A DNA stretch of 64,000 bases from Afipia sp. 1NLS2 (GCF_000178995.1 NZ_ADVZ01000001.1:592001-656000), one strand, 5' to 3'; shown: positions 9,681-18,553, counted from the stretch's first letter. Numbers and translations are program-made. The notes: generated from the sequence alone by a model not told the origin.

Positions 9681-9822
9681 GACAACTCGAAGCTGAAATT
9701 CTGGATTGACTAGAATTAATTTCTATATATGTATCTAGAAGATACACCAAGTAGAATTTAATTCTTCTAAAGAACGATCCTATCGAAGAATTTTTGCCTT
9801 CCCAGATAGTGAAACAAGGGAA
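9681..9822. promoter_or_regulatory. AT-rich divergent cys promoter with nested palindromes
   Basis: This 142-base region separates cysG (leftward) from the ferredoxin-cysD-cysNC unit (rightward). It is far more AT-rich than its surroundings. It holds TAGAA-N5-TTCTA (9711-9725), GTATCT-AGA-AGATAC (9731-9745) and AGAATT-T-AATTCT (9753-9765), all perfect inverted repeats, with TTCT/AGAA overlapping the last. Repeated dyads in a shared promoter suggest an operator array for a sulfur-responsive regulator. The regulator is not in the window and the interpretation is inference. Confidence 0.55.
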
Positions 9823-10137
9823 ATGTATCTTCTTGTCGAAGACCGCGACGGCCAAGAGCACAAACTGGAAGGTCTGGACGGATGGCGCGTCATGGAGGTC
9901 ATCCGCGATTGGGGGCTTTCGATCAAGGCCGAATGCGGAGGCGCCTGCGCCTGCGCAACCTGCCACGTCTATGTCGACCCGGAATGGGTCGGGCGGCTCG
10001 CGCCGCCGAGCGATGAGGAAATCGACATGCTCGACGGGGCCTTCTTCGTCGAGCCGAATTCACGGCTTGCCTGCCAAATCCTGATGACTCCTGAAACCGA
10101 CGGCCTGCGCGTCAAGCTGGCCCCGGGTACGGAGTAG
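9823..10137 (+). CDS. [2Fe-2S] ferredoxin
   Basis: This 104-residue adrenodoxin-type ferredoxin has ligands at Cys38, Cys44, Cys47 and Cys84, the C-x5-C-x2-C...C pattern. The SDEEIDMLDGA and NSRLACQI blocks are typical of the family. It begins the rightward unit 19 bases before cysD. Its place in a sulfur cluster suggests it donates electrons to a sulfite reductase encoded elsewhere, or to another sulfur enzyme; this is inferred from context. It is cytoplasmic, with no signal peptide. Confidence 0.88.
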   Translation: MYLLVEDRDGQEHKLEGLDGWRVMEVIRDWGLSIKAECGGACACATCHVYVDPEWVGRLAPPSDEEIDMLDGAFFVEPNSRLACQILMTPETDGLRVKLAPGTE

Positions 10138-10156
10138 CCACGAAAGATGACGACGC

Positions 10157-10951
10157 ATGGACCATCTCGACGAGCTTGAAGCACAAAGCATCTACATTCT
10201 TCGCGAGGGGTTCGCGCGCCTGAAACGGCTCGCCTTGCTGTGGTCGCTCGGCAAGGATTCGAACGTCATGATCTGGCTGGCGCGCAAGGCGTTCTTCGGC
10301 AAGGTGCCGTTCCCGTGCCTGCACGTCGACACGCAAAAGAAATTCCCGGAAATGTACGCCTTCCGGGATCACTACTCGAAGGAATGGGGCCTCGATCTCA
10401 AGGTGGACTTCTGCCCGCCGGTCGAGGAAGTCGACCCCACGCTGCCACCGGCGGCCCGCTCTGCGGCGCGCAAGACCGAAGGCCTCAAGCTCGCACTCGC
10501 CAAGTACGGTTTCGATGGCCTGATCGCTGGCATCCGCCGCGACGAGGAAGCCACCCGCGCCAAGGAGCGCGTGTTCTCGCCGCGCGGCACGGAAGGCGGA
10601 TGGGACGTCCGCGACCAGCCGCCGGAGTTCTGGGATCACTTCAACGCTTCGGTGCCCCCCGGCGCGCACCTGCGCATTCATCCGATCCTGCATTGGACCG
10701 AGACCGATATCTGGGCCTACACCCAGCGCGAGAACATCCCGATCATCCCGCTTTATCTGTCAAAGAACGGCAAGCGTTATCGCTCGCTCGGCGATCAGGA
10801 CATCACCAATCCCGTCGCCTCGCATGCCTCGAGCATTCCCGAAATTCTCGCCGAGTTGCACAGCACCAAGGTGCCGGAGCGCGCGGGCCGCGCGCTCGAT
10901 CATGAAACCGAAGATGCCTTCGAGCGGCTGCGCGTCGCCGGTTATCTGTGA
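10157..10951 (+). CDS. cysD: Sulfate adenylyltransferase subunit 2 (CysD)
   Basis: This 264-residue PP-loop ATP pyrophosphatase makes APS from ATP and sulfate with CysN. The nucleotide loop SLGKDS is near residue 31, DTQKKFPEMY near 57, GIRRDEEATRAKERVFSPR near 120, and the C-terminal KNGKRYRSLGDQDITNPV block near 200. It is shorter than the roughly 300 residues of the enterobacterial protein but fits the compact form. It lies between the ferredoxin gene and cysNC, clearly in one operon. Confidence 0.92.
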   Translation: MDHLDELEAQSIYILREGFARLKRLALLWSLGKDSNVMIWLARKAFFGKVPFPCLHVDTQKKFPEMYAFRDHYSKEWGLDLKVDFCPPVEEVDPTLPPAARSAARKTEGLKLALAKYGFDGLIAGIRRDEEATRAKERVFSPRGTEGGWDVRDQPPEFWDHFNASVPPGAHLRIHPILHWTETDIWAYTQRENIPIIPLYLSKNGKRYRSLGDQDITNPVASHASSIPEILAELHSTKVPERAGRALDHETEDAFERLRVAGYL

Positions 10952-10966
10952 AGCGGGAGCAGCGCC

Positions 10967-12883
10967 ATGACCATTCTTGTTTCTCCTTCTGCCGTTCCGC
11001 ACGCCGCAACCGGCGAGCGCCCGCAGGTTTCCATCGTCATCGTCGGCCATGTCGACCACGGCAAATCGACCCTCGTCGGCCGCCTCTTGCATGAGACCGG
11101 CAGCCTGCCGGACGGCAAGCTCGAAATGCTGAAAGCCGTCAGCGCGCGGCGCGGCATGCCGTTCGAGTGGTCGTTCCTGCTCGATGCGCTGCAGACCGAG
11201 CGCGATCAGGGCATCACCATCGACACCACGCAGATCCGTTTCCGCACGCCCTCGCGCGACATCGTCCTGATCGACGCGCCCGGCCATGCCGAATTCCTGC
11301 GCAACATGATCACCGGCGCCTCGCAGGCCGACGCCGCCGTGCTGATTATCGACGCCCTTGAAGGCGTGCGCGACCAGACCCGCCGCCACGGCTATCTGTT
11401 ACATCTGCTCGGCGTGAAGCAGGTCTGCGTCGTCATCAATAAAATGGACCGCGTCGATTTCAGCCAGCCCCGCTTCGAGGAAATCAAACGCGAGATCAGC
11501 GAGCATCTCACCGGACTCGGCGTGACCCCGGCTGCCGTTATCCCGATCTCCGCGCGCGATGGCGATGGCGTCGCGCACAACACGCCGCGCATCGCCTGGT
11601 ACAATGGTCCAACCGTTGTCGGCGCGCTCGACACGCTGACGCCAACACGCGCTCTCACCGAATTGCCGCTGCGCCTGCCGGTGCAGGCGATCTACAAATT
11701 CGACGACCGCCGCATCATCGCGGGCCGCATCGAGGCCGGACAACTTTCACCCGGCGATGAAATCGTCATTATGCCTGCGGGCAAGATCGCCAAGATCAAG
11801 ACCGTCGAGAGCTGGCCGAACACCCCCGTGAACGGACCGCAAGCGGCTGGCCGCTCGGTCGGCATCACGCTCGACCGCGAACTCTTTCTCGAGCGCGGCG
11901 ATGTCATCGCCCACACGGCCACGGCGCCGCGCGACACCCGCCGCCTGCACGCCCGTATCTTCTGGCTGCATGAAGCGCCGCTGAAAACCGGCGACACCGT
12001 TCTCGTCCGCATCGGCACGATGGAGAGCCGCGCCACCGTAGTCGCCGTCGAGAAGGCGGTCGATCCTGGCGAATTGACGGGCGTCGCAAGCACCTCGATC
12101 GCGCGCAACCATGTCGGCGAAATCGACCTTTCGCTCGCAAGACCCGCCGCCGCCGACCCCTATGCCGACAACCCGCGCAACGGACGGCTGGTGATCGAAG
12201 TCGGCGGCCGCATCGCAGGCGGCGGACTCGTGCTCAGCATCGATGCCGGACAGCGCGCGGTGCCGGTCGATATCGTCCCCGTCGAATCCGCTCTGCAACC
12301 GCAAGAGCGCGCGGCGCGGCATCATCACTCCGGCGCGGTGCTGTGGTTCACGGGCCTGCCCGGCGCAGGCAAGTCGACGCTCGCACGCGCGCTGGAGCGC
12401 AGGCTGTTCAGTCGTGGTGGCTCCGCGATATTGCTCGACGGCGACACGCTGCGCGCAGGCCTCAACAGCGATCTCGGATTTTCCTCCGACGACCGGCGTG
12501 AAAACATCCGCCGCCTCGCCGAAGTCGCAGCCCATCTCGCCCGCAACGGCCACATTGCCATCGTCGCGGCTGTCTCCCCCGCCGCAGAGGACCGCGCCCA
12601 GGCTCGCCGCATCGCCGACGACCTGTTCCATGAGATCTACGTGTCGACATCCGCCGAGGTTTGCGAAAGCCGCGACCCGAAAGGCCATTACGCCAAGGCG
12701 CGGGCGGGCGGCCTGCCCGGATTCACCGGCACCGGCACCGATTACCAGCCACCCTCCACCGCCGAACTTGTGCTCGACACCGCGACCCGGCCCGTTCTCG
12801 AGGCGGTCGGCGAGATCGAGCGCATGCTGCTTGCGAGCCACGTCCTCCTGCAGGAACCGATGGATATTGCCGCTCACATCTGA
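10967..12883 (+). CDS. cysNC: Bifunctional CysN GTPase / APS kinase CysC
   Basis: The 638-residue fusion has an N-terminal EF-Tu-like GTPase (P-loop GHVDHGKST at residues 27-35, DAPGHAEF near 105, NKMD near 160) that drives sulfate adenylylation with CysD. The C-terminal APS kinase begins near residue 455 (GLPGAGKST near 464, [17 protein letters not shown] following). The product PAPS serves sulfotransferases; APS itself is reduced by the neighbouring CysH. The same fusion is known as NodQ in rhizobia. It follows cysD by 15 bases. Confidence 0.93.
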   Translation: MTILVSPSAVPHAATGERPQVSIVIVGHVDHGKSTLVGRLLHETGSLPDGKLEMLKAVSARRGMPFEWSFLLDALQTERDQGITIDTTQIRFRTPSRDIVLIDAPGHAEFLRNMITGASQADAAVLIIDALEGVRDQTRRHGYLLHLLGVKQVCVVINKMDRVDFSQPRFEEIKREISEHLTGLGVTPAAVIPISARDGDGVAHNTPRIAWYNGPTVVGALDTLTPTRALTELPLRLPVQAIYKFDDRRIIAGRIEAGQLSPGDEIVIMPAGKIAKIKTVESWPNTPVNGPQAAGRSVGITLDRELFLERGDVIAHTATAPRDTRRLHARIFWLHEAPLKTGDTVLVRIGTMESRATVVAVEKAVDPGELTGVASTSIARNHVGEIDLSLARPAAADPYADNPRNGRLVIEVGGRIAGGGLVLSIDAGQRAVPVDIVPVESALQPQERAARHHHSGAVLWFTGLPGAGKSTLARALERRLFSRGGSAILLDGDTLRAGLNSDLGFSSDDRRENIRRLAEVAAHLARNGHIAIVAAVSPAAEDRAQARRIADDLFHEIYVSTSAEVCESRDPKGHYAKARAGGLPGFTGTGTDYQPPSTAELVLDTATRPVLEAVGEIERMLLASHVLLQEPMDIAAHI

Positions 12884-12941
12884 AGGCAGCGGACACGCTT
12901 TCCTCCGTGCGGGGCAAAATCTGTCATCGCGCGGAGTAAAA

Positions 12942-12971
12942 TTGTAAATTTTGTAAAAATAGATTTGCAAA
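12942..12971. promoter_or_regulatory. TTGyAAA repeat cluster upstream of glcB
   Basis: Three direct copies, TTGTAAA (12942), TTGTAAA (12951) and TTGCAAA (12965), lie in an AT-rich patch about 170 bases upstream of malate synthase. TTTGCAAA-type sites are bound by RamB/ScfR-family regulators of acetate and glyoxylate metabolism, which makes such a regulator plausible. The site is seen directly; the regulator is inferred. Confidence 0.45.
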
Positions 12972-13082
12972 ATCGCAACGCTTAGTCGTTTTCGTGCGCC
13001 ATAGGTCTAATAGGTGCTATGCAGCAAAACACTTCTCTTTATGGGGTGTTTATCGTTAGATCGTCCCAATCCAATTCATTTC

Positions 13083-13118
13083 GGCGGACATTTCATTCCA
13101 TTTTTTGAAATGGCCGCC
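13083..13118 (+). promoter_or_regulatory. Stem-loop in the glcB leader
   Basis: GGCGG-A-CATTTCA (13083-13095) pairs with TGAAATG-G-CCGCC (13106-13118) around a 10-base T-rich loop: twelve pairs with a single A/G mismatch. It ends 26 bases before the malate synthase start. There is no T-tract after it, so it is not a simple terminator; mRNA stability or translational control is possible. Confidence 0.5.
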
Positions 13119-13144
13119 AGTGGCTGTTTGGGAATGGGACTGAA

Positions 13145-15310
13145 ATGACTCGCACAGAAATCGCCGGCCTGAAGATTGCTCCTGTCCTCGCGGAATTCGT
13201 CGAGAAGGAAGCCGTACCCGGCAGCGGAATTTCCGCCGAGAAATTCTGGAACGGCGTCGCCACGCTCGTGAAGGAATTCGCAGCAGACAATCAGGCGCTT
13301 TTGAAAAAGCGCGACGAACTGCAAAAGCAGATCGACGAATGGCATCGCGCCCATCGCGGCAAGCCGATCGACCTCGCCGCTTACACCGCGTTTCTGAAGG
13401 AGATCGGTTATCTCGTCCCCGAACAGCCGACGCAGCCGGTGAAGACCGCCAACGTCGACGACGAAATCGCCCACATTCACGGCCCGCAGCTCGTGGTGCC
13501 GCTGAGCAACGCGCGCTATTCGCTCAACGCCGCCAACGCGCGCTGGGGCAGCCTGTATGACGCGCTATATGGCACCGACGCCATTCCCTACGACGCCGAT
13601 TACAAAAAGAACGGCTACGACAAGAATCGCGGCGCCAAGGTCATCGCGAAGGCCAAGGCGTTCCTTGACCAGTCCGTGCCGCTCGCCAAGGGCAGCCATG
13701 CCGACGTCACCGGCTATTCCGTTGAGAAGGGCGAACTGGTCGCACGGCTTGAAGGTGGTTCAACCGCGCTGAAGAACCCGGCCCAGTTCATCGGCCATCG
13801 CGGCAATGCCGCAGCCCCTTCGGCGGTCTTGCTGGTCAACCACCGCCTGCACATCGATATCGAGATCGACCGCACGGCCACGATCGGAAAGGACGATCCC
13901 GCCGGCGTCAACGACATTGTCATCGAATCCGCGGTGACGACGATTCTCGACATGGAGGACAGCGTCGCCGCCGTCGATGCCGAGGACAAAGTCCTGATCT
14001 ATCGCAACGCCCTTGGCCTGATGCAGGGCACGCTGAAAGCCGAATTCAGCAAGGGCGGTAAGACGCTGCATCGCGAACTGAACGACGACCGCGCCTATGT
14101 CGGCCGCGACGGCAAGGAAATCACGCTCCCCGGCCGCAGCCTGATGCTGGTGCGCAATGTCAGCATCCACATGTACACGGACGCCGTGCTCGATGCAGCC
14201 GGCCATGAGATTCCCGAAGGCATTCTCGATGCCGCCATCACCGCGCTGCTCGCGCTGCATGATCTGAAGCAGCGCCGCAACAGCCGCGCTGGTTCGGTTT
14301 ATATCGTCAAGCCGAAGCTGCATGGCCCGGATGAAGTGGCGCTGACCGTGCGTCTGTTCGGACGCGTGGAAGAAGTGCTGTCGCTGCCGGCCAACACGCT
14401 CAAGGTCGGCATCATGGACGAGGAACGCCGCACCACCGTCAACCTCAAGAACTGCATCCAGAACGCATCCGAGCGCGTCTGCTTCATCAACACCGGCTTC
14501 CTCGACCGCACCGGCGACGAGATCCACACTTCGATCGAAGCCGGCCCGCTGGTCCGTAAGGCCGAGATGAAGGCAAGCGCCTGGATCAAGGCTTACGAGG
14601 ATTCCAACGTCGACACCGGCCTGCTCGACGGCCTTCCCGGCCATGCGCAGATCGGCAAGGGCATGTGGGCCGCGCCCGACAAGATGGCTGACATGCTGGC
14701 GCAGAAGATCGCGCATCCGCAGGCTGGTGCCGCGACCGCATGGGTACCCTCGCCGACCGCAGCCACGCTGCACGCGATGCACTATCACCTTGTCGATATC
14801 GACGCTCGGCAGAAGGAGCTGAAGTCGCGTCCGCGCGCCAAGCTCTCCGACATCCTCACCATTCCGCTCGCCAATTCGAACTGGTCGTCGGACGACGTGA
14901 AGGAAGAACTCGACAACAACTGCCAGAGCATCCTCGGCTACGTCGTGCGCTGGCTCGATCAGGGCATCGGCTGCTCGAAGGTGCCCGACATCCACAATGT
15001 CGGCCTGATGGAAGATCGTGCCACGCTGCGCATCTCGAGCCAGTTGCTCGCGAACTGGCTGCACCATGGCGTGATCGACCGCGAGCAGGTGATGGAAGCG
15101 CTCAAGCGCATGGCCATCGTCGTCGACAAGCAGAACGAAGGTGACCCGGACTACACGCCGATGGCGCCGCGCTATGACGGCATCGCCTTCCAGGCGGCCT
15201 GCGACCTGATCTTCAAGGGCCGCGAGCAGCCGAACGGCTACACCGAGTTCATCCTCCATGCGCGCCGCCGCGAGATCAAGGAAGCGGCGCGGCGGAAGCT
15301 GGCATCCTGA
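13145..15310 (+). CDS. glcB: Malate synthase G
   Basis: The 721-residue enzyme condenses glyoxylate and acetyl-CoA to malate. Length matches isoform G (about 720) rather than A (about 530). Visible blocks include HIDIEIDR, the catalytic-region [58 protein letters not shown] and, near the C-terminus, [26 protein letters not shown]. It is monocistronic, with a strong terminator downstream. No isocitrate lyase or glycolate oxidase genes are in the window. Confidence 0.95.
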   Translation: MTRTEIAGLKIAPVLAEFVEKEAVPGSGISAEKFWNGVATLVKEFAADNQALLKKRDELQKQIDEWHRAHRGKPIDLAAYTAFLKEIGYLVPEQPTQPVKTANVDDEIAHIHGPQLVVPLSNARYSLNAANARWGSLYDALYGTDAIPYDADYKKNGYDKNRGAKVIAKAKAFLDQSVPLAKGSHADVTGYSVEKGELVARLEGGSTALKNPAQFIGHRGNAAAPSAVLLVNHRLHIDIEIDRTATIGKDDPAGVNDIVIESAVTTILDMEDSVAAVDAEDKVLIYRNALGLMQGTLKAEFSKGGKTLHRELNDDRAYVGRDGKEITLPGRSLMLVRNVSIHMYTDAVLDAAGHEIPEGILDAAITALLALHDLKQRRNSRAGSVYIVKPKLHGPDEVALTVRLFGRVEEVLSLPANTLKVGIMDEERRTTVNLKNCIQNASERVCFINTGFLDRTGDEIHTSIEAGPLVRKAEMKASAWIKAYEDSNVDTGLLDGLPGHAQIGKGMWAAPDKMADMLAQKIAHPQAGAATAWVPSPTAATLHAMHYHLVDIDARQKELKSRPRAKLSDILTIPLANSNWSSDDVKEELDNNCQSILGYVVRWLDQGIGCSKVPDIHNVGLMEDRATLRISSQLLANWLHHGVIDREQVMEALKRMAIVVDKQNEGDPDYTPMAPRYDGIAFQAACDLIFKGREQPNGYTEFILHARRREIKEAARRKLAS

Positions 15311-15331
15311 AGCCAGTCTCATCCCGAAAGC

Positions 15332-15361
15332 AAAAAGCCCGGCATTGCCGGGCTTTTTTAT
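15332..15361 (+). terminator. Intrinsic terminator of glcB
   Basis: AAAAAGCCCGGC, a 3-base loop (ATT) and GCCGGGCTTTTTT form a 12-bp GC-rich stem with a T-tract just after malate synthase. The A-run on the other side could also let it serve the leftward small gene that stops at 15368. Confidence 0.9.
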
Positions 15362-15367
15362 TGAGCG

Positions 15368-15526
15368 CTACAGCGTGATGTATCGCACCAGCGAGAGAAT
15401 ACCGATGATGATGACGACGATGCGGATGATCTGTTTCGCCCGTCCCTCGATCGGCAGCATATTAACCAGATACAGAACCAGAATAACGACAACGAACGTA
15501 ATCAGTGCGCTGATGAGCAATGACAT
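15368..15526 (-). CDS. Small membrane protein (DUF3309/Thivi_2564-like)
   Basis: This 52-residue protein is two hydrophobic helices joined by a short polar hinge, MLPIEGRAKQIIRI (residues 23-36). That hinge is the hallmark of a small family of alphaproteobacterial inner-membrane proteins (DUF3309/Thivi_2564 type). The start ATG is at 15526 and the stop TAG at 15368-15370. An exact EcfG-type promoter lies about 57 bases upstream, so it is likely induced in the general stress response. Function is unknown. The exact family name is from memory; coding status is supported by the composition and promoter. Confidence 0.75.
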   Translation of the reverse strand: MSLLISALITFVVVILVLYLVNMLPIEGRAKQIIRIVVIIIGILSLVRYITL

Positions 15527-15582
15527 GAAGGCCCCGTCTGTTTGACCGCGACGAACATAAATCGCCGCTCCTCAGAGAAGCC

Positions 15583-15607
15583 AACGCGTGACGGAATTTG
15601 AAGTTCC
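15583..15607 (-). promoter_or_regulatory. EcfG-type promoter (exact) for the 52-aa membrane protein
   Basis: On the minus strand GGAAC (15607-15603), 16 bases, then CGTT (15586-15583). This is the alphaproteobacterial GSR sigma-factor consensus GGAAC-N16/17-CGTT. The expected transcription start is near 15575, giving a leader of about 50 bases. Confidence 0.7.
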
Positions 15608-15621
15608 CGTTCGGGAACGGA

Positions 15622-16263
15622 TTACTGCGCCGCCATGACGGGGATGGTCGCAAAGCGGGAGGCCGCACTCTTCGTCTGGGCGGGACTGACCTTCAGCGTC
15701 ACCCGGCTGGACTTCGCCCCGGTCGCCGACAGCGTGCCATCTGCGTTGGCGACCAGGTCGCCCTTACGCAGCGTCGGGTCGTCCTTGATATCGATATGCG
15801 CAAGTCCCCCCGGGGTCCTGCCGTTGCAAGTGCACCCGTTCACGAGCTCATTGCGATAGCGGAAAGCATTGGGGAGTGCCGAATAGGGTTTGCCGCTGTC
15901 GGTCGCCGCGCTGTCGATATCATGCCCGAACACCACCTTGGTTGCGCTGGCAGGGCAAAGGCTCTGGCACATCTCGGCCTTGCTCTCGTTCCCTGTCGCA
16001 CCAAGCGGAAAATACCGGCCATCGCAGGTGCGCACGCAGTACGCCTTAGAAGGCCCCGATGCGACACGCGACTGCTCCGGCGCGGCGTTATCATAGCCCG
16101 GCTCGGCAAACGGCAACGAAGGAGCATGGTAGCTCGGCCGCACGAATCCACCGAACAGCGATGAAAAGAAATCCTGGGCTTGCGCCGGCGAACCAGAGGC
16201 GACGATGGCCATCGTCAATCCGGCGGCGAGACCCGTGATCCACGTCGCATGTTTCGGCGGCAT
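15622..16263 (-). CDS. Secreted DUF2865 family protein
   Basis: The 213-residue product has a signal peptide (cleavage near GSPAQA) and the DUF2865 hallmark AYCVRTCDGRYFPLG, followed by EMCQSLCPAS and a third Cys pair in NGCTCNGR. Six conserved cysteines suggest disulfides in the periplasm. The family is largely restricted to Rhizobiales and has no known function. ATG 16263 is selected because GAGGAG precedes it. It is 45 bases downstream of the L,D-transpeptidase gene in the same direction and could be co-transcribed. Confidence 0.8.
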   Translation of the reverse strand: MPPKHATWITGLAAGLTMAIVASGSPAQAQDFFSSLFGGFVRPSYHAPSLPFAEPGYDNAAPEQSRVASGPSKAYCVRTCDGRYFPLGATGNESKAEMCQSLCPASATKVVFGHDIDSAATDSGKPYSALPNAFRYRNELVNGCTCNGRTPGGLAHIDIKDDPTLRKGDLVANADGTLSATGAKSSRVTLKVSPAQTKSAASRFATIPVMAAQ

Positions 16264-16308
16264 TCCACTTCTCCTCACACCCATCCTGCGCGTCCTACCG
16301 GGACAGCG

Positions 16309-17082
16309 TTAATCGAGCCTCGACAACTGCATCGGCTGGCCGGCTCTTTCCATGCTGGTGGTTAGCGAGGCTTGAGATGGCAACGTGCGTTTTGCTTCAA
16401 ATTGCGGAGAACCGCCCTTCGGCAGCACGATCACCTTGGCGCCGACCTTCACGCGATTGAACAGGTCCTCGACATCGGTGTTGGTCAGGCGGATGCAGCC
16501 GCTCGAGACGAACTTGCCGATGGTGGTGGGATCGTTGGTGCCATGGATGCGATAGTCGCTATGGCCGAGATACATCGCCCGTGCGCCGAGTGGATTGCCG
16601 GGCCCGCCCGCGACGAACCGCGGCAGATAGGGCTGGCGCGCGATCATCTGTGCCGGCGGATGCCAATCCGGCCATTCCGCCTTGCGCGAAATGGTCTGCA
16701 CACCCGACCATGTGAAGCCTTCCCGCCCGACGCCGACGCCATAGCGGATGGCGCGATTGCCCCCGAGGACGAGGTAGAGATAGGTGTGGCGCGTATCGAT
16801 GATGATCGTGCCCGGCGCCTCGCGGCTCGGATAGGATACCACCGCGCGCCGCAAGCGATCCGGCAACGCCGCATCCTCAGAGGCTTCATTGTCGGGGGCC
16901 CCCGACGGAACGGCTGAATTCTGCGGCCAGTACAGGCCAGGCTGCGCCGCGTAGCTTAGGGACTGCGCGGAAGCCGGCGCAGCGACGATCATCGCCGCTG
17001 CCATCACGGATAAACCAGCGCTCCAGTTCAACACCGAGCGCAATGCGAAAAAGTCCCTCCTACCGCCAGCCAGGTCATTCAT
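16309..17082 (-). CDS. L,D-transpeptidase (YkuD domain)
   Basis: This roughly 257-residue exported protein forms 3-3 crosslinks in peptidoglycan or attaches proteins to it. The signal/anchor segment lies at residues 20-40. The YkuD domain follows: IIIDTRHTYLYLVLGG, RYGVGVGREGFTWSG, LGARAMYLGHSDYRIHGTND and the catalytic SSGCIRLTN. The start at 17082 is preferred because GGAGG precedes it; the frame is open much further upstream. It is divergent from the AI-2E family gene, and each has an EcfG-like box in the shared promoter. Confidence 0.88.
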   Translation of the reverse strand: MNDLAGGRRDFFALRSVLNWSAGLSVMAAAMIVAAPASAQSLSYAAQPGLYWPQNSAVPSGAPDNEASEDAALPDRLRRAVVSYPSREAPGTIIIDTRHTYLYLVLGGNRAIRYGVGVGREGFTWSGVQTISRKAEWPDWHPPAQMIARQPYLPRFVAGGPGNPLGARAMYLGHSDYRIHGTNDPTTIGKFVSSGCIRLTNTDVEDLFNRVKVGAKVIVLPKGGSPQFEAKRTLPSQASLTTSMERAGQPMQLSRLD

Positions 17083-17124
17083 GACACCACGCCTCCGCGC
17101 ATCCCATGATGCGAGCGCGAAGCC

Positions 17125-17150
17125 AATGCGCAGACAAGCCTTGCGGTTCC
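17125..17150 (-). promoter_or_regulatory. EcfG-like promoter for the L,D-transpeptidase gene
   Basis: On the minus strand GGAAC (17150-17146), 17 bases, then CATT (17128-17125). One mismatch at -10 relative to CGTT, the same variant as at nepR. Position fits a leader of about 35 bases. Confidence 0.45.
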
Positions 17151-17186
17151 TTACCTCTTTAGAGACGAGGATCACAAACTGAGCGA

Positions 17187-17212
17187 GGAACCATTGCCTC
17201 ATGATTCTCGTT
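17187..17212 (+). promoter_or_regulatory. EcfG-type promoter (exact) for the AI-2E family gene
   Basis: GGAAC (17187-17191), 17 bases, CGTT (17209-17212), facing the AI-2E family gene with a leader of about 135 bases. Exact consensus for the GSR ECF sigma factor encoded 4 kb away. Confidence 0.65.
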
Positions 17213-17353
17213 ATGACGCCTGTTAGTGCGGAGTTTCTCGCTGCCGGGGGTGTTGCCGGAGGGGAAGTTTGTTGCATCTGACGGACGGCCGGCAGTCCCG
17301 CCAGTTTGTTTCAAGTTGTGGCCATTGCCGGATACCGATCGAGCGAAAAACCC

Positions 17354-18451
17354 ATGCATGAGCGCGCGATCGAAACCGTTGGCGAACCTGTCCCCGAAAG
17401 CATCGCCCTTTCGCCTCCCGTCATCCAGCGCGCCGAAATCGTCTCGTTCTGTCTGGTCGCGCTGCTGATCCTCGCCATCGTCGCGGTGCTGTATGTGGGG
17501 CGCGCGTTCTTCCTGCCCGTCGTCACCGCGGTCATTCTTGGCACCATGCTCTCACCCGCGGCCAAGCGCCTCGAGGCCTTCCGGGTGCCGCGTCCGGTCT
17601 CGGCGGCGCTCATCGTCGTCCTCACCTGGGCGGCTTTCGTGCTGATGATCGGGCTGATCTCGGTGCCGGTGATGGATTGGTTCGGCAAGCTGCCTGAGCT
17701 TGGCCCCATCCTGAAGGACAAGCTGCATGTGTTCGACCGCCCGCTTGCGATCTGGCATCAACTGCAGGCGATGCTGGGTGCGCCGGCCACGGCAGAGCCG
17801 TCGTTGCAGCTTCCGAAAGTCGCGTGGGTACAGCCCACGATTGAATTCCTTTCCCCGACATTCACCGAAATCCTGCTGTTTTTCGCGGTGCTCGTTCTGT
17901 TCATCGCAAGCTGGCCGGACCTGCGCCGCGCGCTCGTGATGAATTTTCCCAACCACGACTCCCGGCTGCGGATGCTGAGGATCCTCAACGCTATCGAAAC
18001 CAATCTCGGCAGCTATCTCCTCACTGTCAGCTTCATCAATGCCGGTGTCGGCGTCGCCACCGGCATCGCCTGTGCGCTTGCGCAAATGCCAAATCCGGCA
18101 GGGCTTGGCGGGCTCGCTGCGACGCTGAACTTCATTCCCATCATCGGGCCAATCCTGATGTTTGCGATCCTGCTGTGTGTCGGGATCGTCGCGATGCCGA
18201 CCCTTGGCGGCGCGCTGATCGCGCCTCTCGCCTTCGCGGGGATCGCCTTCGTCGAGGGACACTTCGTCACACCGACAATCATCGGGCGGCGATTGTCACT
18301 CAACGCGCTGGCGGTGTTTCTCGCGCTGGCATTCTGGACCTGGCTGTGGGGGCCGATGGGCGCGTTTCTATCGTCTCCGCTGTTGATCGTCGGCCTCATC
18401 GTCAAGGAGCACATGATACCTGAGCGCGACCAGCCGCTTCCATCAGACTGA
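17354..18451 (+). CDS. AI-2E family transporter
   Basis: This 365-residue inner-membrane protein of the AI-2E/PerM/TqsA superfamily has about seven to eight spans. It shows the family layout of an N-terminal pair of helices (VGRAFFLPVVTAVILGTMLSP), a soluble central part, and LNFIPIIGPILMFAILLCVG near residue 255 with GHFVTPTIIGRRLSLNALAVFLALAFW near 300. Family members export autoinducer-2 or other small molecules or ions; the substrate here is unknown. ATG 17354 is chosen as the first start consistent with the family N-terminus. An EcfG box lies upstream. Confidence 0.82.
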   Translation: MHERAIETVGEPVPESIALSPPVIQRAEIVSFCLVALLILAIVAVLYVGRAFFLPVVTAVILGTMLSPAAKRLEAFRVPRPVSAALIVVLTWAAFVLMIGLISVPVMDWFGKLPELGPILKDKLHVFDRPLAIWHQLQAMLGAPATAEPSLQLPKVAWVQPTIEFLSPTFTEILLFFAVLVLFIASWPDLRRALVMNFPNHDSRLRMLRILNAIETNLGSYLLTVSFINAGVGVATGIACALAQMPNPAGLGGLAATLNFIPIIGPILMFAILLCVGIVAMPTLGGALIAPLAFAGIAFVEGHFVTPTIIGRRLSLNALAVFLALAFWTWLWGPMGAFLSSPLLIVGLIVKEHMIPERDQPLPSD

Positions 18452-18458
18452 GGCTGCG

Positions 18459-18484
18459 GGAACTTTCCGGGATAGGGACGCGTT
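18459..18484 (+). promoter_or_regulatory. EcfG-type promoter (exact) for the DUF883 gene
   Basis: GGAAC (18459-18463), 17 bases, CGTT (18481-18484). A start near 18491 would give a leader of about 60 bases for the DUF883 gene. It begins only eight bases after the AI-2E family stop. Confidence 0.7.
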
Positions 18485-18553
18485 TGTGCTGCACACAGCT
18501 CGCCCTGCAGCGGGCATTCCGATGTCGCGTACCGGTAACGGGAAATTCAGCAC

